From Desulfarculales bacterium UBA702 (lineage in GTDB: Bacteria > Desulfobacterota > Syntrophobacteria > Syntrophobacterales > Syntrophobacteraceae): a stretch of 64,000 bases of DNA. Numbering within the stretch: position 1 is the stretch's first letter; the number at the start of each line of letters is the position of its first letter. Where the stretch lies: positions 1 through 64,000 of the forward strand of contig DBMI01000041.1 of NCBI GenBank assembly GCA_002298165.1, written 5' to 3'. Positions 16,903 to 24,015 of this stretch are shown here, piece by piece. The notes under the pieces were generated by a model, which ran no database searches, was not told where the DNA came from, and saw only the letters and a program-made list of their open reading frames with translations. Both the position numbers and the translations under genes were made by a program.

Positions 16903-17004
16903 TCACGCAGACAAAAAAGGGGCCACGGTACATTTTACCGCAACCCCTTTGGTTTCTCTGGTTGCCCCGGCGCGACTCTAATTCACGGCACCAAGATTAG
17001 GAAT
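16903..17004. repeat. Decayed copy of tRNA-Arg 3' half and its terminator (att-like)
   Basis: About 100 bases that align directly, in the same orientation, with 35599-35702. The outer part is nearly identical: A-run, GGGGCCACGGTACATT, ACCGCAACCCC, TTTGGTTTCTCTGGTTGCCCC. The tRNA part beyond it has decayed (T arm altered) but regains GGCACCAAGATTAGGAAT, which covers the anticodon arm. This is what remains when an element integrates at a tRNA 3' end and displaces the old 3' half. The hairpin could also end the kinase transcript. Confidence 0.75.
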
Positions 17005-17423
17005 ATGCAACCCCGAGCTTCACAAACTCCTCAATTTGTCGTAAGTTACGGGAATTACTCAACTTGGAGTTTCCACTTTCCACATTTTAGCTGATTTTCT
17101 ACGCTTTGGCAGATTTTGGAAAAATTCCTCACACGGTTCCCACACAGCCGATGCGCTCTGCTCCTTGGGGTATACTTTCGCCAACTCCGAAGACGACACA
17201 ATGTGGCTAAGCTCCCAGGAGCCTTGAAGATTTCTGGTTGGTACTCGCGGACACTTGCCGAGTGTAGCATTCCATGTGTGCAGCAATAGATTACGCTCAT
17301 CGGCGAGGCTAGTTGGAAATCTATGCGCAAGCACAAGATATCATGCGCAAGCACAAGATGCCGAGGTTCTTTGGGAAACCGACATCCCACACCCGACACC
17401 CGACCAACCGAAGAGCTGCGTGC
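17005..17423. other. Left edge of the island, no recognised gene
   Basis: About 420 bases between the decayed tRNA copy and the first BMC gene end. A minus-strand frame at 17059-17334 reads as fairly protein-like text (WEPCEEFFQNLPKRRKSAKM near its end) but has no ribosome site or known family and could be a gene remnant. A 20-base unit is repeated in tandem at 17323-17359. Confidence 0.45.
17323..17359. repeat. Two-copy 20-base tandem repeat
   Basis: ATGCGCAAGCACAAGAT occurs twice at a 20-base spacing. Only two units are present and there is no spacer variation, so it is not a CRISPR. It could be a binding site or a slippage scar at the island edge. Confidence 0.6.
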
Positions 17424-17840
17424 TCACCGTTTCAGGATTCCGGCGAGGAGTTTCGTGGCTGAAGATGCACAGTCCATGTCCTGTTCAACGCTTCCACCGC
17501 TTACTCCAATCCCACCGATTATTGTCCCGTCCGCTTTCAGGGGAAATCCACCCCCGAAAATGACAATACGACCGCCGACAGCGTTATGTATCCCAAACAG
17601 GGGTTGAGATGGTTGGGCCAGAGATGTCAATTCATGGGTCGGCATCTGCAAAGCGACTGCGGTGTAAGCTTTGTTTAATGAGATGTCGATGCTCACCAGG
17701 AGAGCGTTATCCATTTTCTGTTGGGCAACCAGATTTCCGCCTGCATCCACAACAGCAATTATCATGGGAACGCCGATCTCGTCCGCCTTGGCGCGTGCGG
17801 TCTCAATCAGTTTCAGGGCCAAACCCAGATTCATTTGCAT
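17424..17840 (-). CDS. GlcG/HbpS-like (DUF336, PduO C-domain-like) protein
   Basis: A 138-residue single-domain protein of the GlcG/HbpS/PduO-C family: IAVVDAGGNLVAQQKMDNA, SIDISLNKAYTAVAL, FGGGFPLK and GGIGVSGGSVEQD. Relatives bind haem or cobalamin; the PduO C domain binds haem. It is the last gene of the BMC operon, 58 bases after pduP, behind AGGAGAAAACA. It is the second such domain in the locus (the other at 19313), so two separate copies replace the single C domain of enteric PduO. Confidence 0.85.
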   Translation of the reverse strand: MQMNLGLALKLIETARAKADEIGVPMIIAVVDAGGNLVAQQKMDNALLVSIDISLNKAYTAVALQMPTHELTSLAQPSQPLFGIHNAVGGRIVIFGGGFPLKADGTIIGGIGVSGGSVEQDMDCASSATKLLAGILKR

Positions 17841-17898
17841 TGTTTTCTCCTAAATGAGTGGTTCTCGACCTACCGCGTTTCCATCGGGCACATAGACC

Positions 17899-19293
17899 CT
17901 AAATTATCCTGAAAGCATCGACCAGTGTGCAGCGGCGGGCACGGGTAAAAGATCTTGCAGAGGTCAACCCTTCGCCCGTTGGTCCCGCAATCGTGAAAGC
18001 GGTATGCCCTTCTCCGCCAAGGCCGATTCCCGCGTAAGATGGGCCATTCTTTACGAATATGGTCGTTTCAACTTCTCGGGCGAACCTGGTCATATGTTCG
18101 ATATGGTTTGAGTGAATGATAGCGGTGTGGCGATTTCCCTGTTCCACCTCCACTCCCAGCGAAATAGCTTCCGAAACGTTTGCGACGCGAACGATCGGAA
18201 GAATCGGCATCATCTGTTCGAGCCAAACCAGAGGATGTGTTCTAGGGGCTTCGAATATGGCAAGCCGGTATTGCTCTCCAATCGACAGGCCTATCTCTTT
18301 CAGGATCACCTGCACATTCTTTCCAATAAAAGCACCATTAATCTTTCGATCGGATGTAACAACGATCCCGGTTATCTTCTCTACCTGTTCCGGGGTGAGG
18401 AGGTAGGCTTTGCCGGTTTCCTGCATGAACTTTATGAGAGCATTGGCGACCGAGTCGACCACGATTACTTCTTTCTCGCTCGTGCAGAAGATGTTGTTAT
18501 TAACACTCGCGCCGTCGATGATGCAGGAGGCGGCCCTGCGAATATTCGCGGTCTCATCCACTACGACCGGAGGATTACCGGCCCCGGCGCCTATTGCTTT
18601 TTTGCCGGATCGCAACACTGCTTGCACCACCGGCCTTCCTCCAGTTGCGACCAGCATATCCACCTTCGGGTGAGCCATGAGTTCCCTGGCGGTTTCCAGG
18701 GTGGGTCTCGCGACCCCCCCGATCAACCCCGGCGGCCCTCCGGCTCGCACTATGGCATCGTGCATTGTAGTAATGGTTTGGACACTGGTTCGGCCGGCAT
18801 TCGGGTGAGCGTTGAATACAACGGAATTGCCTCCCGATATCATGCAAATGGAATTATGGATGAGCGTCCCGGTGGGGTTTGTGATAGGAGTCAGCGATCC
18901 GATAACTCCTCGCGGGGCATGTTCGACAAGCGTCAAACCATGGTCGCCGCTGTATGAGCGAGGTTCTATATCCTCGGGTCCGGTTGACTTCGTTGCACAA
19001 AGAATGTTTTCGCGGATTTTATCCTCGTAGCGTCCAAGCCCGGTTTCTTCAATTGCCAGTGCCGCGAGCCTTTCATTTCCATCCAGAGCAGCTTTCCGGA
19101 TTGCTGCAATGATCTCCTTGCGACGGTCCAGGGAGAGCTTTTTCAATCGATTCTGAGCCACCACCGCATTTTCTACAGCCTCATCGATTGTTTCGACGAT
19201 TCCGGAATTGTTTCCCGAAAGCTCTCTTTCTTCCACCAACTCGATCAATACTTTTTTAACCACTGCGGAGATGCTATCCAGATTGGTGTCCAT
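17899..19293 (-). CDS. pduP: CoA-acylating aldehyde dehydrogenase (PduP/EutE)
   Basis: Converts the aldehyde made by diol dehydratase to acyl-CoA with NAD+ and CoA, inside the microcompartment lumen. At 464 residues it matches PduP. Residues 5-22 (LDSISAVVKKVLIELVE) form the amphipathic encapsulation helix, linked by an SGNNSG segment to the ALDH core. The core shows APRGVIGSLTPITNPT, AHPNAG, GAGAGNPPVVVDE and the catalytic Cys270 in NNNIFCTSEKE. GAGGAGA precedes the ATG. Propanal or 3-hydroxypropanal is the likely substrate. No phosphotransacylase is encoded in the locus, so the CoA thioester must be used elsewhere. Confidence 0.92.
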   Translation of the reverse strand: MDTNLDSISAVVKKVLIELVEERELSGNNSGIVETIDEAVENAVVAQNRLKKLSLDRRKEIIAAIRKAALDGNERLAALAIEETGLGRYEDKIRENILCATKSTGPEDIEPRSYSGDHGLTLVEHAPRGVIGSLTPITNPTGTLIHNSICMISGGNSVVFNAHPNAGRTSVQTITTMHDAIVRAGGPPGLIGGVARPTLETARELMAHPKVDMLVATGGRPVVQAVLRSGKKAIGAGAGNPPVVVDETANIRRAASCIIDGASVNNNIFCTSEKEVIVVDSVANALIKFMQETGKAYLLTPEQVEKITGIVVTSDRKINGAFIGKNVQVILKEIGLSIGEQYRLAIFEAPRTHPLVWLEQMMPILPIVRVANVSEAISLGVEVEQGNRHTAIIHSNHIEHMTRFAREVETTIFVKNGPSYAGIGLGGEGHTAFTIAGPTGEGLTSARSFTRARRCTLVDAFRII

Positions 19294-19312
19294 CGAAATA
19301 TCTCCTCAAAAA

Positions 19313-19894
19313 CTAATGTCTATTATGATCCTGCAGGGCCAGGATGATTGAACCAGTCAGCAATGTTGACAATTCATACGGCAACCGGACACTTTGAACA
19401 GCTTCCCTCAGATTATTGTCCAGAGCTGAAAGAGCCTCATAGTGGCGACCCATGGGGAGCAATGCCCGAACCTTCGCGGCCAAAACCACCATCTCGTCGA
19501 AGCTTCTCACAACAGCATTTGCCACGCACTCGTCCTCTTCCACCGTTCCGCCGCTGATTCCGATCCCTCCCAGTACACGCCCATCCATACAAAGGGGAAG
19601 ACCTCCGCCGAACAGTATGATCTTGCCGTTGTGAGTGTGCTCGATTCCATAAAGGGGTCCGCCCGGCATCGCCAATTTTCCCAGTTCGCCGGTGGGCATG
19701 CGCAGAGCGGCAGCAGTATAAGCCTTGGAGATGGCAATTTCTGAGCTGGCTGGGAGTGTGCGATCCATCCTGGTGAAAAACTGAAGGTTTCCCGAGTGGT
19801 CCGCCAAGGCTATTGCCATCGGTACGCCCAACCCTGCGGCCTCGGCTTCAGCAATTGATCCTAAAAGCGAGTTGATTTCACAAGGTATTGTCAT
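19313..19894 (-). CDS. GlcG-like protein with C-terminal extension (split PduO C domain)
   Basis: 193 residues. About 1-135 are a DUF336/GlcG domain (ALADHSGNLQFFTRMD, SEIAISKAYTAAALRMP, ILFGGGLPL, GGIGISGGTVEED). The remaining 60 form a helical tail not seen in the 138-residue relative. I chose the ATG at 19894, behind GGAAG; it overlaps the end of the adenosyltransferase by 17 bases. Together the two genes equal a PduO split between its domains. A haem- or corrinoid-linked redox role is inferred from PduO. Confidence 0.8.
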   Translation of the reverse strand: MTIPCEINSLLGSIAEAEAAGLGVPMAIALADHSGNLQFFTRMDRTLPASSEIAISKAYTAAALRMPTGELGKLAMPGGPLYGIEHTHNGKIILFGGGLPLCMDGRVLGGIGISGGTVEEDECVANAVVRSFDEMVVLAAKVRALLPMGRHYEALSALDNNLREAVQSVRLPYELSTLLTGSIILALQDHNRH

Positions 19895-20486
19895 AAGCTG
19901 TTCTTCCGGATCTGGTTTTTCCGGGCGCAAGCTGAACAAGGACATCCTCTATTCCGGCATAAACGGCAGTCGTCCAGGCCATTACAAAAAGCAAATCACT
20001 GAGCCTGTTGAAGTAAGGGATCAGGTCCCGATAGCTGTTGTTTTTTCGGTTCAGCCGCACCAGAAGGCGCTCGACCCGCCTGCACACCGATCTTGCGACA
20101 TGAAGCGCGGCGCTGTCCGGTGAAGCGCCGGGGATAACGAAGGACTTGGAAAGGCCAAATGATTCGGTAAGCATGTCCAATTTGGCTTCCAGGGCCGTTA
20201 TGTCTGATTTGTTCAAACGCCGTTTCAGGCTCGAAAGGGTGGGCGGAGTCGACGCCAATTCTGCTCCGGCCACAAAGAGGTCTTTCTGAATGGAAAAGAT
20301 TATCGATCGCAAATCCTCCTGAGTCACCAGGGCGCGCGCCATTCCAAGGCTCGACTGCAGTTCATCGAGCGCCCCGTAGGTATCGACCCGAAGGTCGTCC
20401 TTCTCGACCGTTTCTCCGCTGAGGAGCCTGGTCCGACCCTGATCGCCAAAACGGGTGTAAATCTTACTTTTCGCGTTTTCCATCAT
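19878..20486 (-). CDS. pduO: ATP:cob(I)alamin adenosyltransferase, PduO N domain
   Basis: Makes adenosylcobalamin, the cofactor of the diol dehydratase, from cob(I)alamin and ATP. The 202 residues have the PduO-type fold signatures: IYTRFGDQGRTRLLSG at the N-terminal ATP loop, DTYGALDELQSSLGMAR, FVIPGASPDSAALHVARSVCRRVER and YFNRLSDLLFVMA. Tandem ATGs occur at the start and the ribosome site is weak (GTGAGA), hinting at translational coupling to pduN. Unlike the enteric enzyme it lacks the fused C domain. Confidence 0.92.
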   Translation of the reverse strand: MMENAKSKIYTRFGDQGRTRLLSGETVEKDDLRVDTYGALDELQSSLGMARALVTQEDLRSIIFSIQKDLFVAGAELASTPPTLSSLKRRLNKSDITALEAKLDMLTESFGLSKSFVIPGASPDSAALHVARSVCRRVERLLVRLNRKNNSYRDLIPYFNRLSDLLFVMAWTTAVYAGIEDVLVQLAPGKTRSGRTAYDNTL

Positions 20487-20521
20487 AATGTCTCACGTCC
20501 AATGGAGCGTCTGATCCGGAA

Positions 20522-20788
20522 TTAGCAGTTTATATCGTCTATAATCCCCACTATCGTGGCATCCACCGGACATTCATTGTCGTCCAGACCCTGGCGTGCC
20601 CCGCTCCCCTGCACCACGAAAACACGCTCACCAACCCCGGCACCAACAGCATCCACGGCAACAAACGGATCTCCCTTTGGCTCAATCCCCCTGTGGTCCA
20701 GAGGCTGGATGATCTGGATTTTACTTCCCAGCAGGCGCTCATGTTTGCGCGTGGCAACCAGAGTTCCGATGACTTTGGCAATAAGCAT
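20522..20788 (-). CDS. pduN: BMC vertex pentamer protein (PduN/EutN/CcmL)
   Basis: An 88-residue BMC-P protein that caps the twelve vertices of the shell. Family features are the MLIAKVIGTLVATRKHERLLGSK start, the conserved VDAVGAGVGERVFVVQGSGAR strand-turn, and DATIVGIID at the end. AGGAGGCAGACA precedes the ATG. It is the only BMC-P gene seen, enough for a closed icosahedral shell. Confidence 0.93.
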   Translation of the reverse strand: MLIAKVIGTLVATRKHERLLGSKIQIIQPLDHRGIEPKGDPFVAVDAVGAGVGERVFVVQGSGARQGLDDNECPVDATIVGIIDDINC

Positions 20789-20817
20789 TGTCTGCCTCCT
20801 GTTTTGGACCCGCGACC

Positions 20818-21615
20818 CTAAGCCTTCATCAACTTGACGCCAAGTCTTCCGGCCAGGTCGCGTGCAAGGGGAGTCACGAGCCCGGCAGGTCCAAGATTTA
20901 AATTCGCCTTCTTCTTGTGAGCACTAAGTACATCTCCTGAAGTAGCGATCTTTCCCGAAACGGTAATCGCTTGACGGGGCAACGGCATGGGTTCCCTTGG
21001 GATTCGCCCGCGCGCTTCATTCCGGATCAATGAGTGTGCTGTTTCCGCGAGTGCACCGACGCCGGTCAGGGTGCACCCGAGTTCTTCCAGTTTTTTGAGG
21101 CGCTGGTGCATCAGTTCATTGAGCACGCTGTTTCCCTTATTGAAGCCCAGAGCCTTGCGGCCATCCCCGTAAGGGTCCGCTCCTTCTTTTGCCAATATGG
21201 TAGGCTTTCCGAAAAGGAGGGAATGCAGAAGGATATTGCTCACCAGATCGTCAGCAATGAGCAAAGAGAGTTTGGTTGCCGTATTGAGACTCAACAAAGG
21301 GACAGCCACAACTTCTGCCGCTTTTACTGAAGAAATCCATTTCTCGGGCGATAAAAGACAAAGGTTCGGAAATCCGCTCAATTCCTCCCGGACCATTTCG
21401 GCAAAGAGGTGCCCGGCTGACCTGGAAAAAACCAGCTCGATTTTGTATCCATCGAGGAGGAGAGATTTGACCTGCCGGATGCTTTCGACCAGTCCGACGG
21501 TTGCGCCGGTAAAGACGACTATTACGCTGCCCTTGGGCGCGTTATCGTTCATGCGCGCGAGCAATCTGCGGATTACTTCCTCGACGATCAGTTGGAATTG
21601 TTCTTCCGTTATCAC
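20818..21615 (-). CDS. PduM-like protein with flavoprotein-type core
   Basis: 265 residues. The N terminus (EEQFQLIVEEVIRRLLARM) is an amphipathic helix like an encapsulation peptide. The centre resembles the Flavoprotein fold (VIVVFTGATVGLVESIRQ, VVAVPLLSLNTATKLSLLIAD). The C terminus (GLVTPLARDLAGRLGVKLMK) resembles, from memory, the end of enteric PduM, and the gene occupies the pduM position before pduN. Enteric PduM is only about 160 residues and is needed for compartment assembly. It starts with GTG, overlapping the eutJ stop as GTGA. Flavin binding is inferred. It could also be an uncharacterised lumen enzyme. Confidence 0.6.
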   Translation of the reverse strand: MITEEQFQLIVEEVIRRLLARMNDNAPKGSVIVVFTGATVGLVESIRQVKSLLLDGYKIELVFSRSAGHLFAEMVREELSGFPNLCLLSPEKWISSVKAAEVVAVPLLSLNTATKLSLLIADDLVSNILLHSLLFGKPTILAKEGADPYGDGRKALGFNKGNSVLNELMHQRLKKLEELGCTLTGVGALAETAHSLIRNEARGRIPREPMPLPRQAITVSGKIATSGDVLSAHKKKANLNLGPAGLVTPLARDLAGRLGVKLMKA

Positions 21616-22478
21616 GAGGTCCCGCTCCCTGTTAACCTTTCACTAGTCCCCATGGCAACATCACGACAATTTAAGGCTATCCCCAGAGGAGTTACCAGCA
21701 ACGGCCGGACCGGTATTTCGACTTTGAGCCCAATTTCCGATTCCATTACCTGCTTTATCCCGGGAAAACTGCTTGTGCCTCCAACCAGGTAGATGGTATC
21801 CACCCGGTGACGCATAAGATGGCTCTTTACGATGGCGGCCATCTTTTCGAAAACGGGTCTTATGATGGGGAATATCTCCGGTTGGCGCGCGGGATCGGTC
21901 TTGATTTTTTCGGCTTCCGCAGTATCAATTTTGAACCGGCCCGCGATTACCAGATCCGCATGAATCCCGCCCGTGGCTTCATCCGCGGTGTACACAACCG
22001 CACCGCCACGGATGATGCTGATGCCTGTCGTACCGCCACCGATATCTACAACGGCCCCGTCGTTTATTCCCAGCACCACCGATGCCGCGGTAGGTTCCTC
22101 GATGAGTCCGGCAACCTCGAGATCGGCCGCATCGAGTACATTCGCAAAGATCCTCGCATTCGCACGCCCGGTTCCTGGCGGATAAGCCGCCGCAGCCGTC
22201 CATATCTCGAAACCGGCCTCTCTCAGTGCGTTCACCTGCCGACGCAACGTTGAAACGGCCTGAACATAATCAAGAACGAGCCCATCCCTGATTGCCGAAT
22301 GGCTGCGGGTAATCACACCGGCTACGGGAGCCCTTTTTGCGTCGACAACTGCCGTTACCGTGTAGGCCGTCCCGAGATCGACCCCGGCATATAAGGGCTC
22401 ATCGCGCTCGATGACTTTTTCCAACGCAAGAGAAGCCTCAAATTCCAGCAGCAGTTTATTTGCTGATTTCGGTATCAT
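21612..22478 (-). CDS. eutJ: EutJ-family Hsp70/actin-fold protein
   Basis: A 288-residue ASKHA-fold ATPase of the EutJ family found in ethanolamine and diol BMC operons. Phosphate loops are visible as YAGVDLGTAYTV and VVDIGGGTTGISI, the adenosine motif as YLVGGTSSFPG, and EEPTAAS is a typical Hsp70-fold connector. A chaperone role in enzyme or shell assembly is presumed for the family but not proven. It overlaps the next gene by four bases. Confidence 0.88.
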   Translation of the reverse strand: MIPKSANKLLLEFEASLALEKVIERDEPLYAGVDLGTAYTVTAVVDAKRAPVAGVITRSHSAIRDGLVLDYVQAVSTLRRQVNALREAGFEIWTAAAAYPPGTGRANARIFANVLDAADLEVAGLIEEPTAASVVLGINDGAVVDIGGGTTGISIIRGGAVVYTADEATGGIHADLVIAGRFKIDTAEAEKIKTDPARQPEIFPIIRPVFEKMAAIVKSHLMRHRVDTIYLVGGTSSFPGIKQVMESEIGLKVEIPVRPLLVTPLGIALNCRDVAMGTSERLTGSGTS

Positions 22479-22487
22479 GGGCCTGCC

Positions 22488-23102
22488 TCATTCCTTGCCG
22501 GAAATCCTCAATACGGCCGTTTCAGCAGCATCTTTGGCGCGGGCGACATCAGATTCCTTGCCCCCGATATAAAGTCTCCCAACCGCTCCAAACGCCCGGC
22601 AGTCCACCAGCGTTATCTGAGAGTTTTTTTCTGCTTCGTTGGCTGCAAGCATGATATAGCCGGCGGGAACGACTTCCAGAATGTACATATCCTGCCCGGG
22701 CAACACCATCGAACACAGCCTCGATACGTTCACCATCTGAACGTGGTAGTCGTTCATCTTGTGGATTATCTGGGAGTTCAGTATCTTAGGTTTAAGGCGG
22801 TCGTTCTGGACAACTCCAAGGGATTTCAGCGCGGCCTCGCCGGCATGCTTTACTTCCGCCTGAGCCTTCGAATGAAATTCCAGGACACCAAAATGCCGCT
22901 CAACCACCAGGAGACCGGGACGTACATTGGCGGCCTTGAGGGCTGCATCCGCGACCTGATTGATAAGGACTCCGGGGGCGATTTCCACAAGGATGGAAGC
23001 CATGCCGACAACGGGCAGGTATCCGCGCGCATTAGCTCCCATGTAGGCGGTGAACTGTGGTTGCATTCGATCGATATAAACAAAAGCACGGAGTTCGAGC
23101 AT
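22488..23102 (-). CDS. Tandem-domain BMC-T shell protein, CsoS1D/CcmP-like stacked type
   Basis: About 204 residues with two circularly permuted BMC domains. The first half includes LRAFVYIDRMQPQFTAYMG, VEIAPGVLINQVADAALK and VVERHFGVLEFHS; the second has SMVLPGQDMYILEVVPAGY and AANEAEK. Those blocks are those I associate with the stacked, gated trimers (CsoS1D, CcmP, RmmH) rather than with PduB or PduT. Such proteins form pseudohexameric tiles with a large central pore that can open and close. The ATG at 23102 follows AAAGGA. Confidence 0.8.
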   Translation of the reverse strand: MLELRAFVYIDRMQPQFTAYMGANARGYLPVVGMASILVEIAPGVLINQVADAALKAANVRPGLLVVERHFGVLEFHSKAQAEVKHAGEAALKSLGVVQNDRLKPKILNSQIIHKMNDYHVQMVNVSRLCSMVLPGQDMYILEVVPAGYIMLAANEAEKNSQITLVDCRAFGAVGRLYIGGKESDVARAKDAAETAVLRISGKE

Positions 23103-23127
23103 CAATGATCCTTTCGGTCTCCATCAG

Positions 23128-23643
23128 TTATTTTTCCGGTTTTTTCCTGCCCTTAGCCGATTTGAAAGACTTGGGTCCCCGGGTTTCCGGGACCTTTGGT
23201 GTCTTTGACCTGGTCGAACCGGTATTTGTATGTTCTGCAGGCCCGTCCTGCTCCATGACTGATTCAGCAATAGCATTAGGGCCGCTGACAATCGTGGGAA
23301 CAGGCCGGTCTGAGGCCGTGGACAGGTCTTTCGTCCTTGCGGGAGCATACTCTTTCCAGGCAGTATCCGGCGAAGCGGTGCCATTCGCGGCCAATTGCCC
23401 GTGAGGGCGTGGAATCACATGGACCGAGACGACTCGGCCAACTTTTCGCGCCGCCGCTGACCCTGCGGTGACCGCGGCCTTGACAGCCGCCACATCCCCC
23501 GAGAATTTCACGGTAACCAGGCCCATTCCCACAAAATGGTATCCGATAAAAACAACCCGGCTGGTTTTGCATGCTGTGTCAACTGCCTCCACCGCCGCCG
23601 TATAACCCTGGGTTTCTATCAGTCCGAGGCTTTCACGCTGCAT
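23128..23643 (-). CDS. BMC-H shell protein with long basic tail (PduK-like position)
   Basis: 171 residues. About 1-88 are a single BMC domain (SLGLIETQGYTAAVEAVDTACK, VKFSGDVAAVKAAV, VVSVHVIPRPH). The last 85 are low-complexity, rich in Pro, Ser, Thr, Lys and Arg and probably disordered (SKTPKVPETRGPKSFKSAKGRKK near the end). It has the position and architecture of PduK, but the tail has no cysteines to bind an iron-sulfur cluster. The tail may anchor enzymes, or tether the shell to nucleic acid or other cell components. AAGGATGACCA precedes the ATG. Confidence 0.85.
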   Translation of the reverse strand: MQRESLGLIETQGYTAAVEAVDTACKTSRVVFIGYHFVGMGLVTVKFSGDVAAVKAAVTAGSAAARKVGRVVSVHVIPRPHGQLAANGTASPDTAWKEYAPARTKDLSTASDRPVPTIVSGPNAIAESVMEQDGPAEHTNTGSTRSKTPKVPETRGPKSFKSAKGRKKPEK

Positions 23644-23652
23644 TGGTCATCC

Positions 23653-24015
23653 TTATTTGCCGTGCTTTTCGTCGATAACAAGCGGCTGTCCTTTTGCCAA
23701 ACGGCCCGCATTTGTCCCCAACCGGCGAAGCCGCGATGGCTCAAAAATTTCGCCGGAAAGCCGAAACAAGGGCTGTCCCAAAGGCAAATCCCGGTGATGA
23801 AGAACTATTTCCTCTGCATTCTTTATGGCAATTCCGACGTTTAGCGCTGAATTGCGGGAAGCCTCCTTGGCCAAGTCTGTCGCGCTTTCGCACCGAATAA
23901 CCTCCCTGAGTTCGAAAAGGACGCCCTCTTCTTCAACGCCCCACAAAAGAGGCTCTACACTGCTGGTCTGAACCGATTGCGTCCGCAATATCAAAATGAC
24001 TGGTTTGGCGCTCAC
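23653..24015 (-). CDS. pduH: Diol dehydratase reactivase small subunit
   Basis: A 120-residue partner of PduG. The fold resembles the beta subunit of the dehydratase (PVILILRTQ at the start; LNVGIAIKNAEEIVLHHRDLP in the middle), which allows swapping with the damaged holoenzyme during cofactor exchange. The GTG start overlaps the pduG stop as GTGA, indicating coupled translation. Length and order match enteric pduH. Confidence 0.88.
   Translation of the reverse strand: MSAKPVILILRTQSVQTSSVEPLLWGVEEEGVLFELREVIRCESATDLAKEASRNSALNVGIAIKNAEEIVLHHRDLPLGQPLFRLSGEIFEPSRLRRLGTNAGRLAKGQPLVIDEKHGK

Noticed and set aside
17323..17359. Possible CRISPR
   Set aside because: Only two identical 17-base units three bases apart; no spacers and no cas genes anywhere in the window.
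18112..18957. A 281-codon plus-strand open frame opposite pduP
   Set aside because: Antisense shadow of PduP; composition rich in Arg, His and Ser with no motif.
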